Shown: positions 17,566 to 27,381, counted from the stretch's first letter. The stretch: DNA of 64,000 bases from Streptomyces sp. TG1A-8 (GCF_030499535.1 NZ_JASTLB010000001.1:6758001-6822000); one strand, 5' to 3'. Program-made: numbers and translations. The notes: a model not told the origin generated them from the sequence alone.

Positions 17566-18640
17566 GGGCCCGGGCCGCGGTCATCAGCCCGTCCGGCGCC
17601 GCCCTGCCGACCAGCAACGCCCTGCTCGTCACTCTGCTGGAGCGGCAGCTGGTGCAACAGGTGGACGACCGCCTGCGCACCGCTGCCGCGACGACCGCGC
17701 GGCTGCCGAACCCGGCGGACGCGCCGGGCGGGACCGCACCGCACGCGCGCGACACGGTGGAGGGCGAGCCGACCGGCGATGTCTACGTCGCCCACGTCGA
17801 TGCCGCGGGCCGCGTCCAGCACACGCTGCGGCCGGTCAGGGGCAGCGCCCCACGGCTCCCGGTCCTGAACGCCGCCGCGGTCCCGGCCCGCGACCGCACC
17901 CCCTTCCAGGTCCCGGACCGGGGCGACGGCGACGAGTGGCGCGTGATCGCCGTCCCGCTGCACCCCGTCCGGGGAACGGATGCGGACACCGCCACCGGCG
18001 GCAGCGTCGTCGTGGCCGTTGCGCTGGCCACCGTCGGTTCCACCATCCGGCACCTGGGCGTGTGGACGCTGGTGATCGATTCCCTGGTGCTCGCCCTCCC
18101 GGGCGTCATCGCCTGGTTCGCCGTGCGGGCCGGCCCGCTCCCGCTGCGGCGCATCGAGACGACGGCAGCGGCCATCGCCGGCGACGACCTGCCCAGCCGT
18201 GTCCCGCAGCCGGCCACCACCCGCACCGAACTGGGCCGCCTGTCCGCCGCTCAACGGCATGCGGGACCGCATCGAAGCCGCGACGCCGCCCGCGCCGCCA
18301 CCAACGAACGCATGCGCACCTTCAATCGCCGACGCCAGCCACGAACTGCGCACCCCACTGTTCGGGATCAAGGGCTTCACCGAGCTGTACCGGATGGGCG
18401 GCATGCCCCTGCGGGAGGACGTCGGCGCCGCCATGAGCCGTGTCGAACGCGGAGCGGCCCGACTCGTGCGCATCGTCGAGGACCTGCTGCTCCTCGCCCG
18501 TCCCGATGAACAGGCCACCGCCGAGGCACGCCTGCCGCTTCGCCCCACACCGATGGACCTGCGCACCTTGGCCGTCGACGCCCTGCACGACCTGCGAGCC
18601 CTGGCTCCCGAACGTCCCGCCACCCCGTTCGCCCGTGGAC
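17566..18640 (+). pseudogene. Sensor histidine kinase, frameshifted and lacking its ATPase domain
   Basis: The order of features is clear: an extracytoplasmic segment (L-V-Q-Q-V-D-D-R-L), a transmembrane helix (T-L-V-I-D-S-L-V-L-A-L-P-G-V-I-A-W-F), a HAMP region (P-L-R-R-I-E-T-T-A-A-A-I) and then, after a frame change near 18250, a HisKA domain with the phospho-His motif D-A-S-H-E-L-R-T-P-L-F-G-I and A-R-L-V-R-I-V-E-D-L-L-L-L-A-R. The catalytic HATPase_c domain is gone, replaced by unrelated sequence, and the first transmembrane segment is also lost. No response-regulator gene is adjacent. Confidence 0.75.
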
Positions 18641-18697
18641 CCGGTGCTGCACGAATATCCCGTTGTGGGGCCGGGGACCCGGCCATAGGGTCCCGGC

Positions 18698-19060
18698 ATG
18701 TCCCTACGTGTTCGTATGCGTCAAGCCCTCCCGGAAGCGATGCGTGCCCGCGACAAGGCCGCGGTGAGCGCCCTGCGCTCAGCACTTGCCGCGCTGGACA
18801 ACGCGGAGGCGGTGCCCGTGGGCGAAGCCGGTTCGCACGGCCTGGCCATCGAGCAGTCACCGGTCGGTGCCGGTGCCGCCGAAGCAGCGCGGCGTGAGGT
18901 GGGCGAGCACGGTGTGGTGGACATCGTGCGGGCCGAGGCCACTGAACGACTGGAGGCCGCAGCGCAGCTGACTGCGCCCGTGCACGCCGACCGGGTCGCG
19001 CGGCTCCGTGCGGAGGCCGCTGTGCTGCTGCGCTTCCTCGACGGCCACGGCACCCCGTAG
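18698..19060 (+). CDS. GatB/YqeY-domain protein
   Basis: A 120-residue helical protein matching the short actinomycete branch of the YqeY/GatB-tail family: R-D-K-A-A-V-S-A-L-R-S-A-L-A-A-L-D-N-A-E-A, then G-A-G-A-A-E-A-A-R-R. The YqeY fold resembles the tRNA-binding tail of GatB, but the role of the free-standing proteins is unknown. It is a single gene with a well-placed start, following the histidine-kinase remnant. Confidence 0.75.
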   Translation: MSLRVRMRQALPEAMRARDKAAVSALRSALAALDNAEAVPVGEAGSHGLAIEQSPVGAGAAEAARREVGEHGVVDIVRAEATERLEAAAQLTAPVHADRVARLRAEAAVLLRFLDGHGTP

Positions 19061-19138
19061 GACACGGCGGAACCGCCGGTCCGCGCAACGGATCACGTCA
19101 TGCCGGCTCCAGGGGCCGGGTGCCCCGCCGCGGGGCCG

Positions 19139-19937
19139 TCAAGGAGGTGATGGGGGAGGAAGGGAGGGTCGGCCTGCGCGGCCGGGGAGCACGGCCAGGG
19201 CCTGGGAGCGCTGTGCGACGAGGCCGTCGTAGGTGCCGTCGCGTTCGGCCCAGCGGTGCATGAGGACGCCCCTCACGAGGATTTCGTGAGGGGTGGGGTC
19301 CTCCGAGAGCAGTTGCACGACCTCGGTGGCGAAGTCGTCGAGCGGCAGCGCGTGCGGGTTCGCCTTTTCCTGGCCCGCCGTGGCGACGGCCGGGGGGACG
19401 AGCTCGACGACGTCGACACCGGTGCCGTCGAGCTGCGCGCGCAGTGCCTCGGAGTAGGCGTGCACCGCGTCCTTCGAGGCGGCGTAGGTGGGCATGGGCG
19501 GGAACGGCAGGAAGGCGATGCCGGAGGTGACGGTGATGGGTGATGGAGGTGCCGGCGCCCCGCCGGACCAAGTGGGGGGTGAAGGCGTCGATGACCCGGA
19601 TGGTGCCGACCAGGTCGGTGTCGATCGTCGTCTCCGCCGCCTCGAAGTGCGCGGGGTCGTGCAGGTCCGCCAGGAGCATGACGCCCGACATCGTCACCAC
19701 GGTGTCCAGCTCGGGGTACCGGGCGAGTACGGCGTCGCGGAGAGATGCGACGGAGGTACTGTCGGTGACGTCGGTGCTGAACGTGCCGAAACCCTCCCCG
19801 GCGAGTTCCGGGAGTGCCTGCGGGCCGCGGCCGCCGACGGCCACGGTGCTGCCCGCCGCGGCGAACCGCCGGGCCGGCTCCCGCCCGATACCCGAGGTCC
19901 CGCCGACGAGGAGGGCGGTGCGGTTGGAGAGATCCAT
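19139..19937 (-). pseudogene. Short-chain dehydrogenase (DltE-like) interrupted by a frameshift
   Basis: The frame from ATG 19937 (ribosome site GAAGGGAAG) encodes the N-terminal half of an SDR: L-L-V-G-G-T-S-G-I-G, D-V-T-D, V-T-M-S-G-V-M and T-D-L-V-G-T-I. Near 19540 the frame changes, and the second half (P-M-P-T-Y-A-A-S-K-D-A-V-H-A-Y-S-E-A-L) continues in a different frame to 19139. The break sits in a short repeat, ATCACCCATCACC, compatible with a four-base duplication. If that is a sequencing error the gene is intact, about 265 residues. It is divergent from the XRE regulator at 20126, a common pairing. Confidence 0.75.
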
Positions 19938-20125
19938 GAGATCTTCCCTTCGTTCCAGGGCGCCGACGGCGTTCAGGCCCGCGGCGCAGCCGGTATGTCC
20001 GCTGCCCTTCTCAAGGCAGTGCCACCGCAGTCTTGACGTAATCCACAGAGTGTGATGTAGCTCCCGTCTTCCCTGGTCCTGCCAGGGCCCCCGCTGAGGC
20101 ACACGCACCGCATTACGGTGTCGGT

Positions 20126-20998
20126 ATGAAGGATGAGGAATCCGGCAACCGACTCGGCAGCTACCTGCGCGCCCGGCGTGAGCTGGTCTCCCCGGCTCAG
20201 GCGGGACTCCCGCCCGGCGGCAACCGCCGCGTGCCCGGCCTGCGCCGTGAAGAAGTCGCCCTGCTCGCCGGAATCAGTTCCGACTACTACCTGCGTCTGG
20301 AACGGGGGCGCGACAAGAACCCCTCACTCCAGGTCCTCGAATCACTCGCGCGCGTCCTGCGGCTCGACGACGTCGAGCGGGCGTACCTGCTAGGCCTCGC
20401 GGCGGCACGCCCCAGGGTGCCGCGCCGCAAGCGGCCCGAACACGTGCCGGCGCGGGTGCACGAGCTGCTCGCCCACCTTCGGATCCCCGCGTTCGTCGAA
20501 GGGCGCGCCTTCGACGTCCTGGCCTCCAACCCCATGGCCGTCGCACTCTCCCCCCGCCTGCGACCCGGCCAGAACCGGCTTCGCTCCCTCCTCCTCGATC
20601 CCGAGGAACAAGCCTTCCACCAGGACTGGGCGAGAGCCACCGCCGATTTCATCGCCACCCTTCGCACCACCATCGGCGACGACACCGACAACCCCCGGTT
20701 CGTCGAACTCGTCGGAGAACTCGCACTGTCCAGTCAGCGGTTCCGCACCCTGTGGGCCCGCCACGACGTCCGCAGTCTCGACGGAGGCACGACCACGGTC
20801 CACCACCCAATCGTCGGTGAACTACGCCTCCACCGGGACAAACTCCCCGTCGACGACGTCATCCTCGTCGTCTACTACCCCGACAAGGACAGCGACAGCG
20901 ACGAGAAACTGCAGCTCCTCGCCGCACTCCCACACACCGAGTCCGCCGACACGGCACACGACAAGCCGGCGAACGATGCCCGCCCGAGGACACCCTGA
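20126..20998 (+). CDS. XRE-family regulator with MmyB-like ligand domain
   Basis: A 290-residue regulator. The helix-turn-helix lies at about residues 12-80 and includes V-P-G-L-R-R-E-E-V-A-L-L-A-G-I-S-S-D-Y-Y-L-R-L-E-R-G-R, the hallmark of the large actinomycete helix_turn_helix/MmyB family. Residues 105-270 form the MmyB PAS-like domain (D-V-L-A-S-N-P-M-A, F-V-E-L-V-G-E-L, H-D-V-R). Such genes normally sit next to, and divergent from, an SDR or another oxidoreductase that they control, as here. The last 20 residues are a disordered polar tail. Confidence 0.9.
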   Translation: MKDEESGNRLGSYLRARRELVSPAQAGLPPGGNRRVPGLRREEVALLAGISSDYYLRLERGRDKNPSLQVLESLARVLRLDDVERAYLLGLAAARPRVPRRKRPEHVPARVHELLAHLRIPAFVEGRAFDVLASNPMAVALSPRLRPGQNRLRSLLLDPEEQAFHQDWARATADFIATLRTTIGDDTDNPRFVELVGELALSSQRFRTLWARHDVRSLDGGTTTVHHPIVGELRLHRDKLPVDDVILVVYYPDKDSDSDEKLQLLAALPHTESADTAHDKPANDARPRTP

Positions 20999-21062
20999 CG
21001 GACACACGCCGTCCCGGCGTCGCGACCGCGAAGCCCGCGCCACGGGTTCCGTCACCCGCGAG

Positions 21063-21170
21063 CTCCGCACCACCAGCATCATCAGCTTTTCCGGTGACAA
21101 GGACGCCACCACCGTCGCCGTACCGATCGAGCCCGTCCAGGGCGAGGCCGGCGTCATCGTGCCGCCCGAC
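21063..21170 (+). pseudogene. Ornithine aminotransferase (RocD-like) fragment
   Basis: About 36 residues read T-T-S-I-I-S-F-S-G-D followed by V-A-V-P-I-E-P-V-Q-G-E-A-G-V-I-V-P-P. The second half is the conserved E-P-.-Q-G-E-A-G motif of ornithine/acetylornithine aminotransferases. The first half matches the segment about 40 residues earlier in those enzymes, so there is an internal deletion. The fragment is fused in frame to a transporter fragment. Confidence 0.5.
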
Positions 21171-21740
21171 GTCTCCTACCACACCTTCACCCTGTTCTCC
21201 ATCACCTACGTCACCCAGCAACTGGACCTGGACCTGGACCACTCCCCGGTGCTGAACGGCGTCATCGTGGCCTCGCTGCTCCAGCTCGTGGCCATCCCCG
21301 CCTTCGCCACCCTGCCCGACCGCGTCGGCCGGCGACCCGTCTACCTCGCCGGCGCCACCGCCGTGGGCGTCTGGGGCTTCGCCTTCTTCCCGCTCCTGGA
21401 CACCGGAGCACCCGAGGCGGTGATCCTTGCGATCGCCGTCGGACTCGTCGGCCAGGCCGCCGTGTTCGGTCCCATGGGCGCCCACATCACCGAACCCTTC
21501 CCCACCCACGTCCGCTACAGCGGCTCCTCCACCGGCTACCGGCTCGCCGGCGTCGTCGGCGGCGGCGTCGCCCCCTCATCGGCGTCGCCCCGCTGAGCGG
21601 CTTCGACAGCGGCTACGCCGTGGCCGTCTACGCCGCGCTCGCCTCCCTCGTCACCATCGCAGCCGTCCGGTGGTCCAGGAAGACCCGCCACCAGCAGCTC
21701 CAGCGGCGCATCGGGGCACCCGGCCCCTGCCCGGGCAGGC
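21171..21740 (+). pseudogene. MHS-family MFS transporter, C-terminal half with frameshift
   Basis: The sequence contains Y-V-T-Q-Q-L, then V-L-N-G-V-I-V-A-S-L and the MFS loop D-R-V-G-R-R-P-V-Y, F-G-P-M-G-A-H-I-T-E and R-Y-S-G-S-S-T-G-Y-R-L-A, all typical of the second half of metabolite:H+ symporters (proline/betaine, shikimate type). Near 21573 one base is missing and the last helices (F-D-S-G-Y-A-V-A-V-Y) continue in another frame. The first six transmembrane helices are absent. Confidence 0.6.
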
Positions 21741-22354
21741 GCCCCCGTACCCGCTCGGTCCGAGCGCCGTTGCCCAGCGGCTCCCAGGCCCCGGCCGCCC
21801 GCACCGCAGGGCGGCCGGGGCCACGCCGTGCGGTCGCGCGGACCGTCACGGCGGACGGTGTGCGGCCGCCGTGACGGGCTGCCCACTGCTTCGGCGACCT
21901 CGCACGGCGGTGCTCACCGCCGCCCGCGCCGCCCCGCCGAGGAAGCCCGCCCCGCAGCGCGTCCACCCGGCCGTCACGTCCCCCGACCCCGCCGGCGAGA
22001 CCGCGCCCGCCGGACCATGCGCCGGAAGACCGCGCTGAACGCCTTCGGCGGCCGGCTCCCAGCACCCGCCAGTAACCACCAACCACTCCGGTTGCGCCGC
22101 TCATTTGACAGACCCCGATGGCCAAAGACGTCCTCACCGAAGGAGCCCCGCCGGTGAGCTTCGGCGGATAGAATGTCGCGCGCTGCTCGCGATGGCGGTC
22201 GGTGAGGTCGGTGGGGGGCGAGGATACCGTGGTTGACCTGCGAAAACGCACATTCCGGGGCGGCTCTTGCCGAGGGTCTGAACGCGTGTTCGCTTTTCCT
22301 GTCCCGCGACGCTTACGGCTCGCCCGCAATATCCTCACGCGATCACTGTAAAGC
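21741..22354. other. Spacer without a recognised gene
   Basis: This Arg/Pro-rich reading of a GC-rich spacer has no supported gene. The last 150 bases become AT-richer and probably contain the promoter of the surface-protein gene (a TTGACC near 22233). Confidence 0.4.
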
Positions 22355-22386
22355 GGTCCACCCAGCAGCGGTGGGCCCTTTTCTTT
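22355..22386 (+). terminator. Hairpin plus T-run in the leader of the surface-protein gene
   Basis: GGTCCACC and GGTGGGCC form a stem with one mismatch, followed by CTTTTCTTT. It looks like an intrinsic terminator or attenuator 50 bases before the start codon of the surface protein. Confidence 0.45.
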
Positions 22387-22435
22387 GCCCCGGCGTCCGC
22401 GTTTTCAAGACAAAAGAAGTGTGGAGTGTGATGCC

Positions 22436-24955
22436 ATGAAACGAGTCGGTGAAGACTCGCACCGGCCCGCCCGGAGGCTCGTGGAACCGCTGGCGCGCGT
22501 GGGGTTGTCCGTCCTCCTGCTGGCAGGCGGCGCCGTCGGAGCACTGGCCGCACCGGCCGCCGCTTCGACCGCCGACGGCACGCTGACGATTGAGGTGCTG
22601 CGCGACTTCTTCGGCACCGGCGTGATCAACGCGACGATGGACGTGCCACAGCGGGGCATGGAGGTGAAGATCTCCGACCCCGCCGGGCACGAGATCACCG
22701 GCGTCACGGATGCCACCGGAAAAGTCGCCGTGTCGGGGTCGACCGCGCTGAGCGGCGGCCGGTACCGCATCGACGTCAGCATCCCGGCACCGTACAGCGG
22801 CCATCTGCGGGCGGCGCCTGCGTCGACGGCGGAGAACCACTTCGACAGCTTCACGTCGTTCGTGGACGTGTCGGACGGAAAGAAGGCCTCGGTGGTGACG
22901 GGGGTGTGGGATCCGGCCGACTACACGCTGCCGGACTCACGGTACTTCGTGCCGGTCCAGAACGGCGCCAACGGAACCGACACCCGGGCCCTGGCGGCGT
23001 TCGGGACGGGGGCCCGGGGCACGTGTCCCACCGATGTGTCGTGCCCGGCCACGCTGGCCACGCAGGACCAGGTGGGCACGACGTTCGCGTTGGCGTACGA
23101 CAAGTACCGGAGCCGGCTGTTCCAGAGCGCGTTCGCCCGCCGCTACGCCCCGTACGGGCCGCAGGGCGGGGGCGCGATCTACACGGTGCCGGTCAGCGGC
23201 TCGGGCGCGCCGGAGCTGTTCGCGCGGGTGCCGGACGCCGCGGTGACGCGGCACGACACCGCCCACATGATCAAGGATCCCGGGTTCACCGACGCGCCGG
23301 GCAAGGAGAGCATCGGTGGCCTGGCCCTGTCGGAGGACGGTTCCACGCTGTACGCGGTGAACCTGCGGACCCGCAGCCTGGTGAGTTTCGACGCGACAGG
23401 GGCCACCACCGCGGCGCCCAGGTCGACGGTCCCGATCCCGGACCCGGGGTGCGCGAGCCCCGACGACTGGCGGCCGTTCGGTCTCCAGGTCCACGACAAC
23501 ACGCTGTACGTCGGCGGCGTGTGCAGCGCGGAGAGCACGCAGCAGCGTGCGGACCTGAAAGCCTTCGTCCGCACCTACGACGGCAAGCGGTTCACCACGG
23601 TGCTGAGCCACCCGCTCACGGACAAACGCGGCAGCGTCTACGGTTCCAGCGACCAGGCCACCCACTGGAACCCGTGGAACACCAGCCTGGACACGTGGGA
23701 CGAACGGAAGTCGGGCAACGTCTTCATCGATCCGCAGCCGGAGCTCGCCTCCCTCGCCTTCGCCCGCGACGGCTCGATGATCCTGGGTTTCCGCGACCGG
23801 TTCATGGACGTGCTCAGCTGGGGAGGGCTGGACCCCCGCCCGGGGAACGACACGGTGGAAAACGGCATGTCCGGTGGTGACATCACCATGGTCTGCGCCA
23901 CTCCCGCCGGCGGATACGCGTGGGAGGGCACCGGGAACTGTCCCAACCACGCCACTCCCGCCAACAGTGGCGGCCAGGCCGCCGACACCGTCGAATACTT
24001 CCCGGGCGACTTCTACCGCGGCGCGCACCAGGAGACCGCGCTGGGGTCGGTGGCCTATGTCCCGCAGCAGCAGTGGGTCGTCAGCACGGAGTTCGACCCG
24101 GTCGTCAACGTCGCGACCTCAGGGACCGGGTACCACGACGTCACGACCGGTCAGGGCCCGGGCAACGATCCGACCGCCAACGGATTCCAGTTCGTCAGCC
24201 AGGAACAGGGGGGCGGGTTCGGCAAGGCCGGCGGGCTCGGTGACGTCGCGTACGCGGCGGCCAACGCGCCGGTCCAGATCGGCAACGTCGTGTGGTTCGA
24301 CGGCGACCACAACGGGATCCAGGACCCGGGACACGTGCTGCTGCCGGGGGCGACGATCAACCTGCTGGACGCGGACGGCAAACAGGTCGCCACGACCCGG
24401 ACCAACGCCGCCGGCGAGTACTACTTCGGCGGTGTCGGCGCCGCGTACGAGCTCACGCCGGGCGCGAAGTACACGGTGCAGTTCGACGTGTGCACCGCGG
24501 ACACCAGCGAGGTGCCCGAGCAGCCCCCGGCGAGCGAGCTGAGGTTCACGCTCCCGCGGGCCGGCGCCAACCGTGCGCACGACTCCAACGTGACCCCGCC
24601 GACCACCGGACCGTCGTGCAACGGCTACGCGCCGGTCACGGCGCCGGACAAGCCGGGCGGCGTCGATCACACGATCGACGCCGGGGTGTACATCCCGAAG
24701 GAAACGCCGACCCCGACGCCGACTCCCACACCGACGCCCACGCCGACGCCGACTCCGACGCCGCCCGCAGTCTCCACGCCGCCGTCGCCCGCGCCGCCCG
24801 CCAACCACCCGGCCCCGGCCGGCGGAGGCGGGGGTTCGCTGGCGGACACCGGCACACCCGGGCTGACGGAGATGATCGGCATCGTCGGTCTGCTGGTGGG
24901 TACGGGCCTGGCCATCGTGTTCGTGACCCGGAACCGTCGCGCCCGGCAACACTGA
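22436..24955 (+). CDS. Cell-surface protein with SdrD B-like domain and LAxTG sortase signal
   Basis: This 839-residue exported protein starts at ATG 22436 (ribosome site GGAGTG). A signal peptide ends near residue 43 (A-A-P-A-A-A-S). Residues about 50-150 form a Sdr-like beta domain. Residues 170-610 look like a beta-propeller with repeated G-L-A-L-S-E-D-G-S-T-L-Y-A-V-type blades. At about 618-760 there is an SdrD B-type repeat (I-G-N-V-V-W-F-D-G-D-H-N-G-I-Q-D-P-G and A-G-E-Y-Y-F-G-G-V). A Pro-Thr spacer follows, and then LADTG at 802-806, a hydrophobic helix and an Arg-rich tail. That C-terminus is the sorting signal recognised by class E sortases, so the protein should be cell-wall linked. 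No sortase gene is nearby. Confidence 0.88.
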   Translation: MKRVGEDSHRPARRLVEPLARVGLSVLLLAGGAVGALAAPAAASTADGTLTIEVLRDFFGTGVINATMDVPQRGMEVKISDPAGHEITGVTDATGKVAVSGSTALSGGRYRIDVSIPAPYSGHLRAAPASTAENHFDSFTSFVDVSDGKKASVVTGVWDPADYTLPDSRYFVPVQNGANGTDTRALAAFGTGARGTCPTDVSCPATLATQDQVGTTFALAYDKYRSRLFQSAFARRYAPYGPQGGGAIYTVPVSGSGAPELFARVPDAAVTRHDTAHMIKDPGFTDAPGKESIGGLALSEDGSTLYAVNLRTRSLVSFDATGATTAAPRSTVPIPDPGCASPDDWRPFGLQVHDNTLYVGGVCSAESTQQRADLKAFVRTYDGKRFTTVLSHPLTDKRGSVYGSSDQATHWNPWNTSLDTWDERKSGNVFIDPQPELASLAFARDGSMILGFRDRFMDVLSWGGLDPRPGNDTVENGMSGGDITMVCATPAGGYAWEGTGNCPNHATPANSGGQAADTVEYFPGDFYRGAHQETALGSVAYVPQQQWVVSTEFDPVVNVATSGTGYHDVTTGQGPGNDPTANGFQFVSQEQGGGFGKAGGLGDVAYAAANAPVQIGNVVWFDGDHNGIQDPGHVLLPGATINLLDADGKQVATTRTNAAGEYYFGGVGAAYELTPGAKYTVQFDVCTADTSEVPEQPPASELRFTLPRAGANRAHDSNVTPPTTGPSCNGYAPVTAPDKPGGVDHTIDAGVYIPKETPTPTPTPTPTPTPTPTPTPPAVSTPPSPAPPANHPAPAGGGGGSLADTGTPGLTEMIGIVGLLVGTGLAIVFVTRNRRARQH
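24703..24765 (+). repeat. Pro-Thr dipeptide repeat (wall-spanning spacer)
   Basis: A near-perfect six-base repeat, mostly CCGACG/CCGACT/CCCACA, encodes about ten consecutive Pro-Thr pairs between the SdrD-like domain and the sorting signal. Such spacers extend surface domains through peptidoglycan, and copy number may vary by slippage. Confidence 0.8.
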
Positions 24956-24970
24956 ACGAACCGCACAACG

Positions 24971-25016
24971 GTGATCCGCCCGTCCGCGATCCGGACGGTG
25001 CGGACGGGCGGATCAC
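24971..25016. terminator. Rho-independent-like terminator after the surface-protein gene
   Basis: Arms of 17 bases (24971-24987 and 25000-25016) are perfectly complementary around a 12-base loop. It starts 15 bases after the stop codon. Confidence 0.75.
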
Positions 25017-25103
25017 GTCTCGGCCGGTCCACGAGGGCCGGCCCCGGCGTGGTCTGCCACCGGACTGCCGGATGCCGCCGCGAGCCCGCGGCGGCCGGAC
25101 GGC

Positions 25104-25946
25104 GTGGTGATCGAAAGGACGAACCGGAGAGTGTCAGCGTCGAACCGCGTGCGCAGCGTGAGAATCCGGCGGGTCCCACCGGGCCGTCCGGCTGACCGGC
25201 GCCGGCGGCCGCGGTCGCGCCGGGCCGCGGCCGTCATCGGCATCGCGGCCGTCGCGGTGGCCGCGGTGGCCGCGTTCCTGGTCGCCGACGACGGTTCCGG
25301 CGCCGGCGGTCCGCGCCCGCTGACGACGGACGAGGCGAACCGGCTGGCGGTCACGCGGTTCCGCAACTACGAGGCGCACGGCCGCGCGGTGACCGTCACC
25401 GTGCCGGGCACCGCCGGCTGGCTGACCGTCACCGGGTCCGTCGACTACCGGCGCAAGATCGGCTATGGCGTGGTGCACGGCACCGGGCGCGGCACGTCCA
25501 GCGACGGGCTGATCGAGTGGACGGCCACTTCGGTGTTCGTCCACCCGATGCCGGACGCCCCGGTGCACGCACCCGCGTCGCCGCCCCCCTCGGGCTGGTA
25601 CGGCCGGTCGCTGCTGTCGTCCGGCAGCGCCCTGGACAGTTCGCTGGCCATCACGCTCGGTCTCGGCAGCGACCGGCCGGACAACGCCCAACTGCTGCCG
25701 CAGAACGGCGCCGCCTGGCGGGGACGGGACGAAGTGAACGGGCACCGGGTGGACGTCATGACCGGGCCGTCCTCCCCTGACCGCTCCGGTACGGCGGGCA
25801 ACGTGCGCTACTGGGTCGGCTCGGACGGCACCATGTACCGGGTCCGCGTCGGCGTGGGTTCCGAACCGCAGCCGGTGGTCATCGATTTCGACACCCAGAA
25901 GTACGTTCCGGTCAAGCCGGTGCCCGGAGCCACCCCGCCCCGGTAG
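25104..25946 (+). CDS. Membrane-anchored extracytoplasmic protein, function unknown
   Basis: A 280-residue protein with a basic cytoplasmic N-terminus rich in Arg, one transmembrane helix at about residues 43-62 (A-A-V-I-G-I-A-A-V-A-V-A-A-V-A-A-F-L-V-A) and an outer domain of about 210 residues. The outer domain has repeating beta-strand patterns (A-V-T-V-T-V-P-G, I-G-Y-G-V-V-H-G, V-R-Y-W-V-G-S-D-G-T-M-Y-R-V) reminiscent of LolA/LppX-type lipoprotein folds, but I cannot assign the family firmly. It follows the sortase substrate and faces the beta-helix gene end to end. The GTG at 25104 is the likeliest start; a GTG at 25131 is possible. Confidence 0.65.
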   Translation: MVIERTNRRVSASNRVRSVRIRRVPPGRPADRRRRPRSRRAAAVIGIAAVAVAAVAAFLVADDGSGAGGPRPLTTDEANRLAVTRFRNYEAHGRAVTVTVPGTAGWLTVTGSVDYRRKIGYGVVHGTGRGTSSDGLIEWTATSVFVHPMPDAPVHAPASPPPSGWYGRSLLSSGSALDSSLAITLGLGSDRPDNAQLLPQNGAAWRGRDEVNGHRVDVMTGPSSPDRSGTAGNVRYWVGSDGTMYRVRVGVGSEPQPVVIDFDTQKYVPVKPVPGATPPR

Positions 25947-25953
25947 CCGCTGT

Positions 25954-27294
25954 TCAGGACGTCTGCACCCGTGCGTTCGCGGCGAGCAGGGACGCCGACG
26001 GCAGCCGGATGCCCGCCGTCTTCGGCAGGGCCGGGACGGCTGGGACGGCGGTGGCGCCCGTAGTGACGGGGCCGGGGAACTGCGGCTGCGGAGCGGGCGC
26101 CGCGACCTCGGTGAACGGGATGCCACCGGGCGCCGCCGGCGTCGCCCACTCGCCGGCCGGCGAGGGTGACCCGGCCGGAAGCGGGCAGGACGCGGTTGTC
26201 GCGAGCCGGGCGGGCACCGTGGTCCGCAGATCGTTGCCACGCAGGCAGTTGCCCCGCCCCCGCGCGGCGGTGGGGAACGTCCAGGCGACGTCGACACCGT
26301 TGCCGGTGAACGTGTTGTCCACGATCCGGTTACCGGCCGGAGGCAGGTCGGCGGTCGCGGTGATCACCAGTCCGGCGCGGCTGTTGTCGGTGATGCGGTT
26401 GCGGGTGAACTGGTTGTCGCTGCCGCCGTCGATGCCGATGCCGGTGCCCCATCCGCCGTCGGCCTGCTCCGGGGTGGCCGTCTGCTGGTTGGCGGCGATC
26501 AGATTGCCCGCGACGACGGCGCCCTGCTGCGGGAGCAGCTTCTCCTGGTGGTCCGAGTTGGTGGTCAGGCCGACCCGGTTGCCGACCAGGCGGTTGCCGA
26601 CCACGTACATGTCACCACTCGCGTTGGTGCCTTCGTAACCGACCGCGTTCAGTTCGGCGACGTTGTCCCGCACCACGATGTGACAGGGTTTGCACTGTCC
26701 GACGTAGATGCCCGAGTCGGCCCCACCCGACGCGTACGAGTGCTCGATGACACCGTTCTGCGCGGAGAACGCGTAGATGCCGTACAGACCGTTGCGGGTC
26801 GCGGTCACGTACGAGACCAGGAACGACTTCAGGAAGGTGACGGGCTCCTCGCCGGTGTCGTAGCCGCCGCCTCGCCCCGGCAGACCGGCGGCCGCCTTCG
26901 CCGAACCGGTGACCAGGATCCCGTTCTGCGTGTTGTTCCGCACGGTCAGGTTCTCCACGGCCACCCCGGGCGCCGTGACGACGACACCGTTCGGCTGCTG
27001 CAACCGCCCGTCGATGACGACCTTGGCCCGGGACACACCGCGAAGCGTGACGTGCGCCGTGTCGATCCTCACCGACTCGTGGTAGACCCCGGGGGCGACC
27101 AGTACCAGGTCACCGGGCCGAGCCAAGGACACCGCGGCCGAGACCGTCGGGGCATCGGCAGGCACTCGGATCGTCACCCGCGCACCGGCCGGCCGCCGGC
27201 CCCTGCCCGATCCGTCATCGCCACCGCCGCAGCCGACCACAAGTGTCAGCGCGCCCAGTGCCGCCGCCAACACGCGAAGAGCTAATCGAGGCAT
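25954..27294 (-). CDS. Right-handed parallel beta-helix lipoprotein
   Basis: A 446-residue lipoprotein: the signal peptide ends in L-V-V-G-C at about residue 22. From residue 45 on, the sequence is a series of 20-25-residue coils rich in N-G-.-.-.-.-.-N (N-G-I-L-V-T-G, N-G-L-Y-G-I-Y, S-G-I-Y-V-G, G-N-R-L-V-G-N-R, N-R-I-T-D-N-S), the pattern of NosD/pectate-lyase-like parallel beta-helices. A pair of cysteines in G-Q-C-K-P-C-H could be a metal or redox site. Family members bind carbohydrates or metals outside the membrane. It is divergent from the Dyp peroxidase gene with only 87 bases between the starts, which suggests a shared promoter region and a shared task. Confidence 0.82.
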   Translation of the reverse strand: MPRLALRVLAAALGALTLVVGCGGGDDGSGRGRRPAGARVTIRVPADAPTVSAAVSLARPGDLVLVAPGVYHESVRIDTAHVTLRGVSRAKVVIDGRLQQPNGVVVTAPGVAVENLTVRNNTQNGILVTGSAKAAAGLPGRGGGYDTGEEPVTFLKSFLVSYVTATRNGLYGIYAFSAQNGVIEHSYASGGADSGIYVGQCKPCHIVVRDNVAELNAVGYEGTNASGDMYVVGNRLVGNRVGLTTNSDHQEKLLPQQGAVVAGNLIAANQQTATPEQADGGWGTGIGIDGGSDNQFTRNRITDNSRAGLVITATADLPPAGNRIVDNTFTGNGVDVAWTFPTAARGRGNCLRGNDLRTTVPARLATTASCPLPAGSPSPAGEWATPAAPGGIPFTEVAAPAPQPQFPGPVTTGATAVPAVPALPKTAGIRLPSASLLAANARVQTS

Positions 27295-27381
27295 GATCCC
27301 AGTCTGGCACGACGCCCAATTCCACGCCACGAGCCGGAGATTGACCGGCATGAGCGATTCGGTTGTGACACTCTGCACACC

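Noticed and set aside
22937..24028. 363-codon minus-strand frame opposite the surface-protein gene
   Set aside because: It is the antisense of a well-supported gene and shows only V/G/R/H-rich sequence, without a start site or family motif.
24703..24765. CRISPR-like or tandem DNA repeat
   Set aside because: It encodes Pro-Thr pairs within a wall-spanning spacer of a surface protein and has no spacers between repeats.
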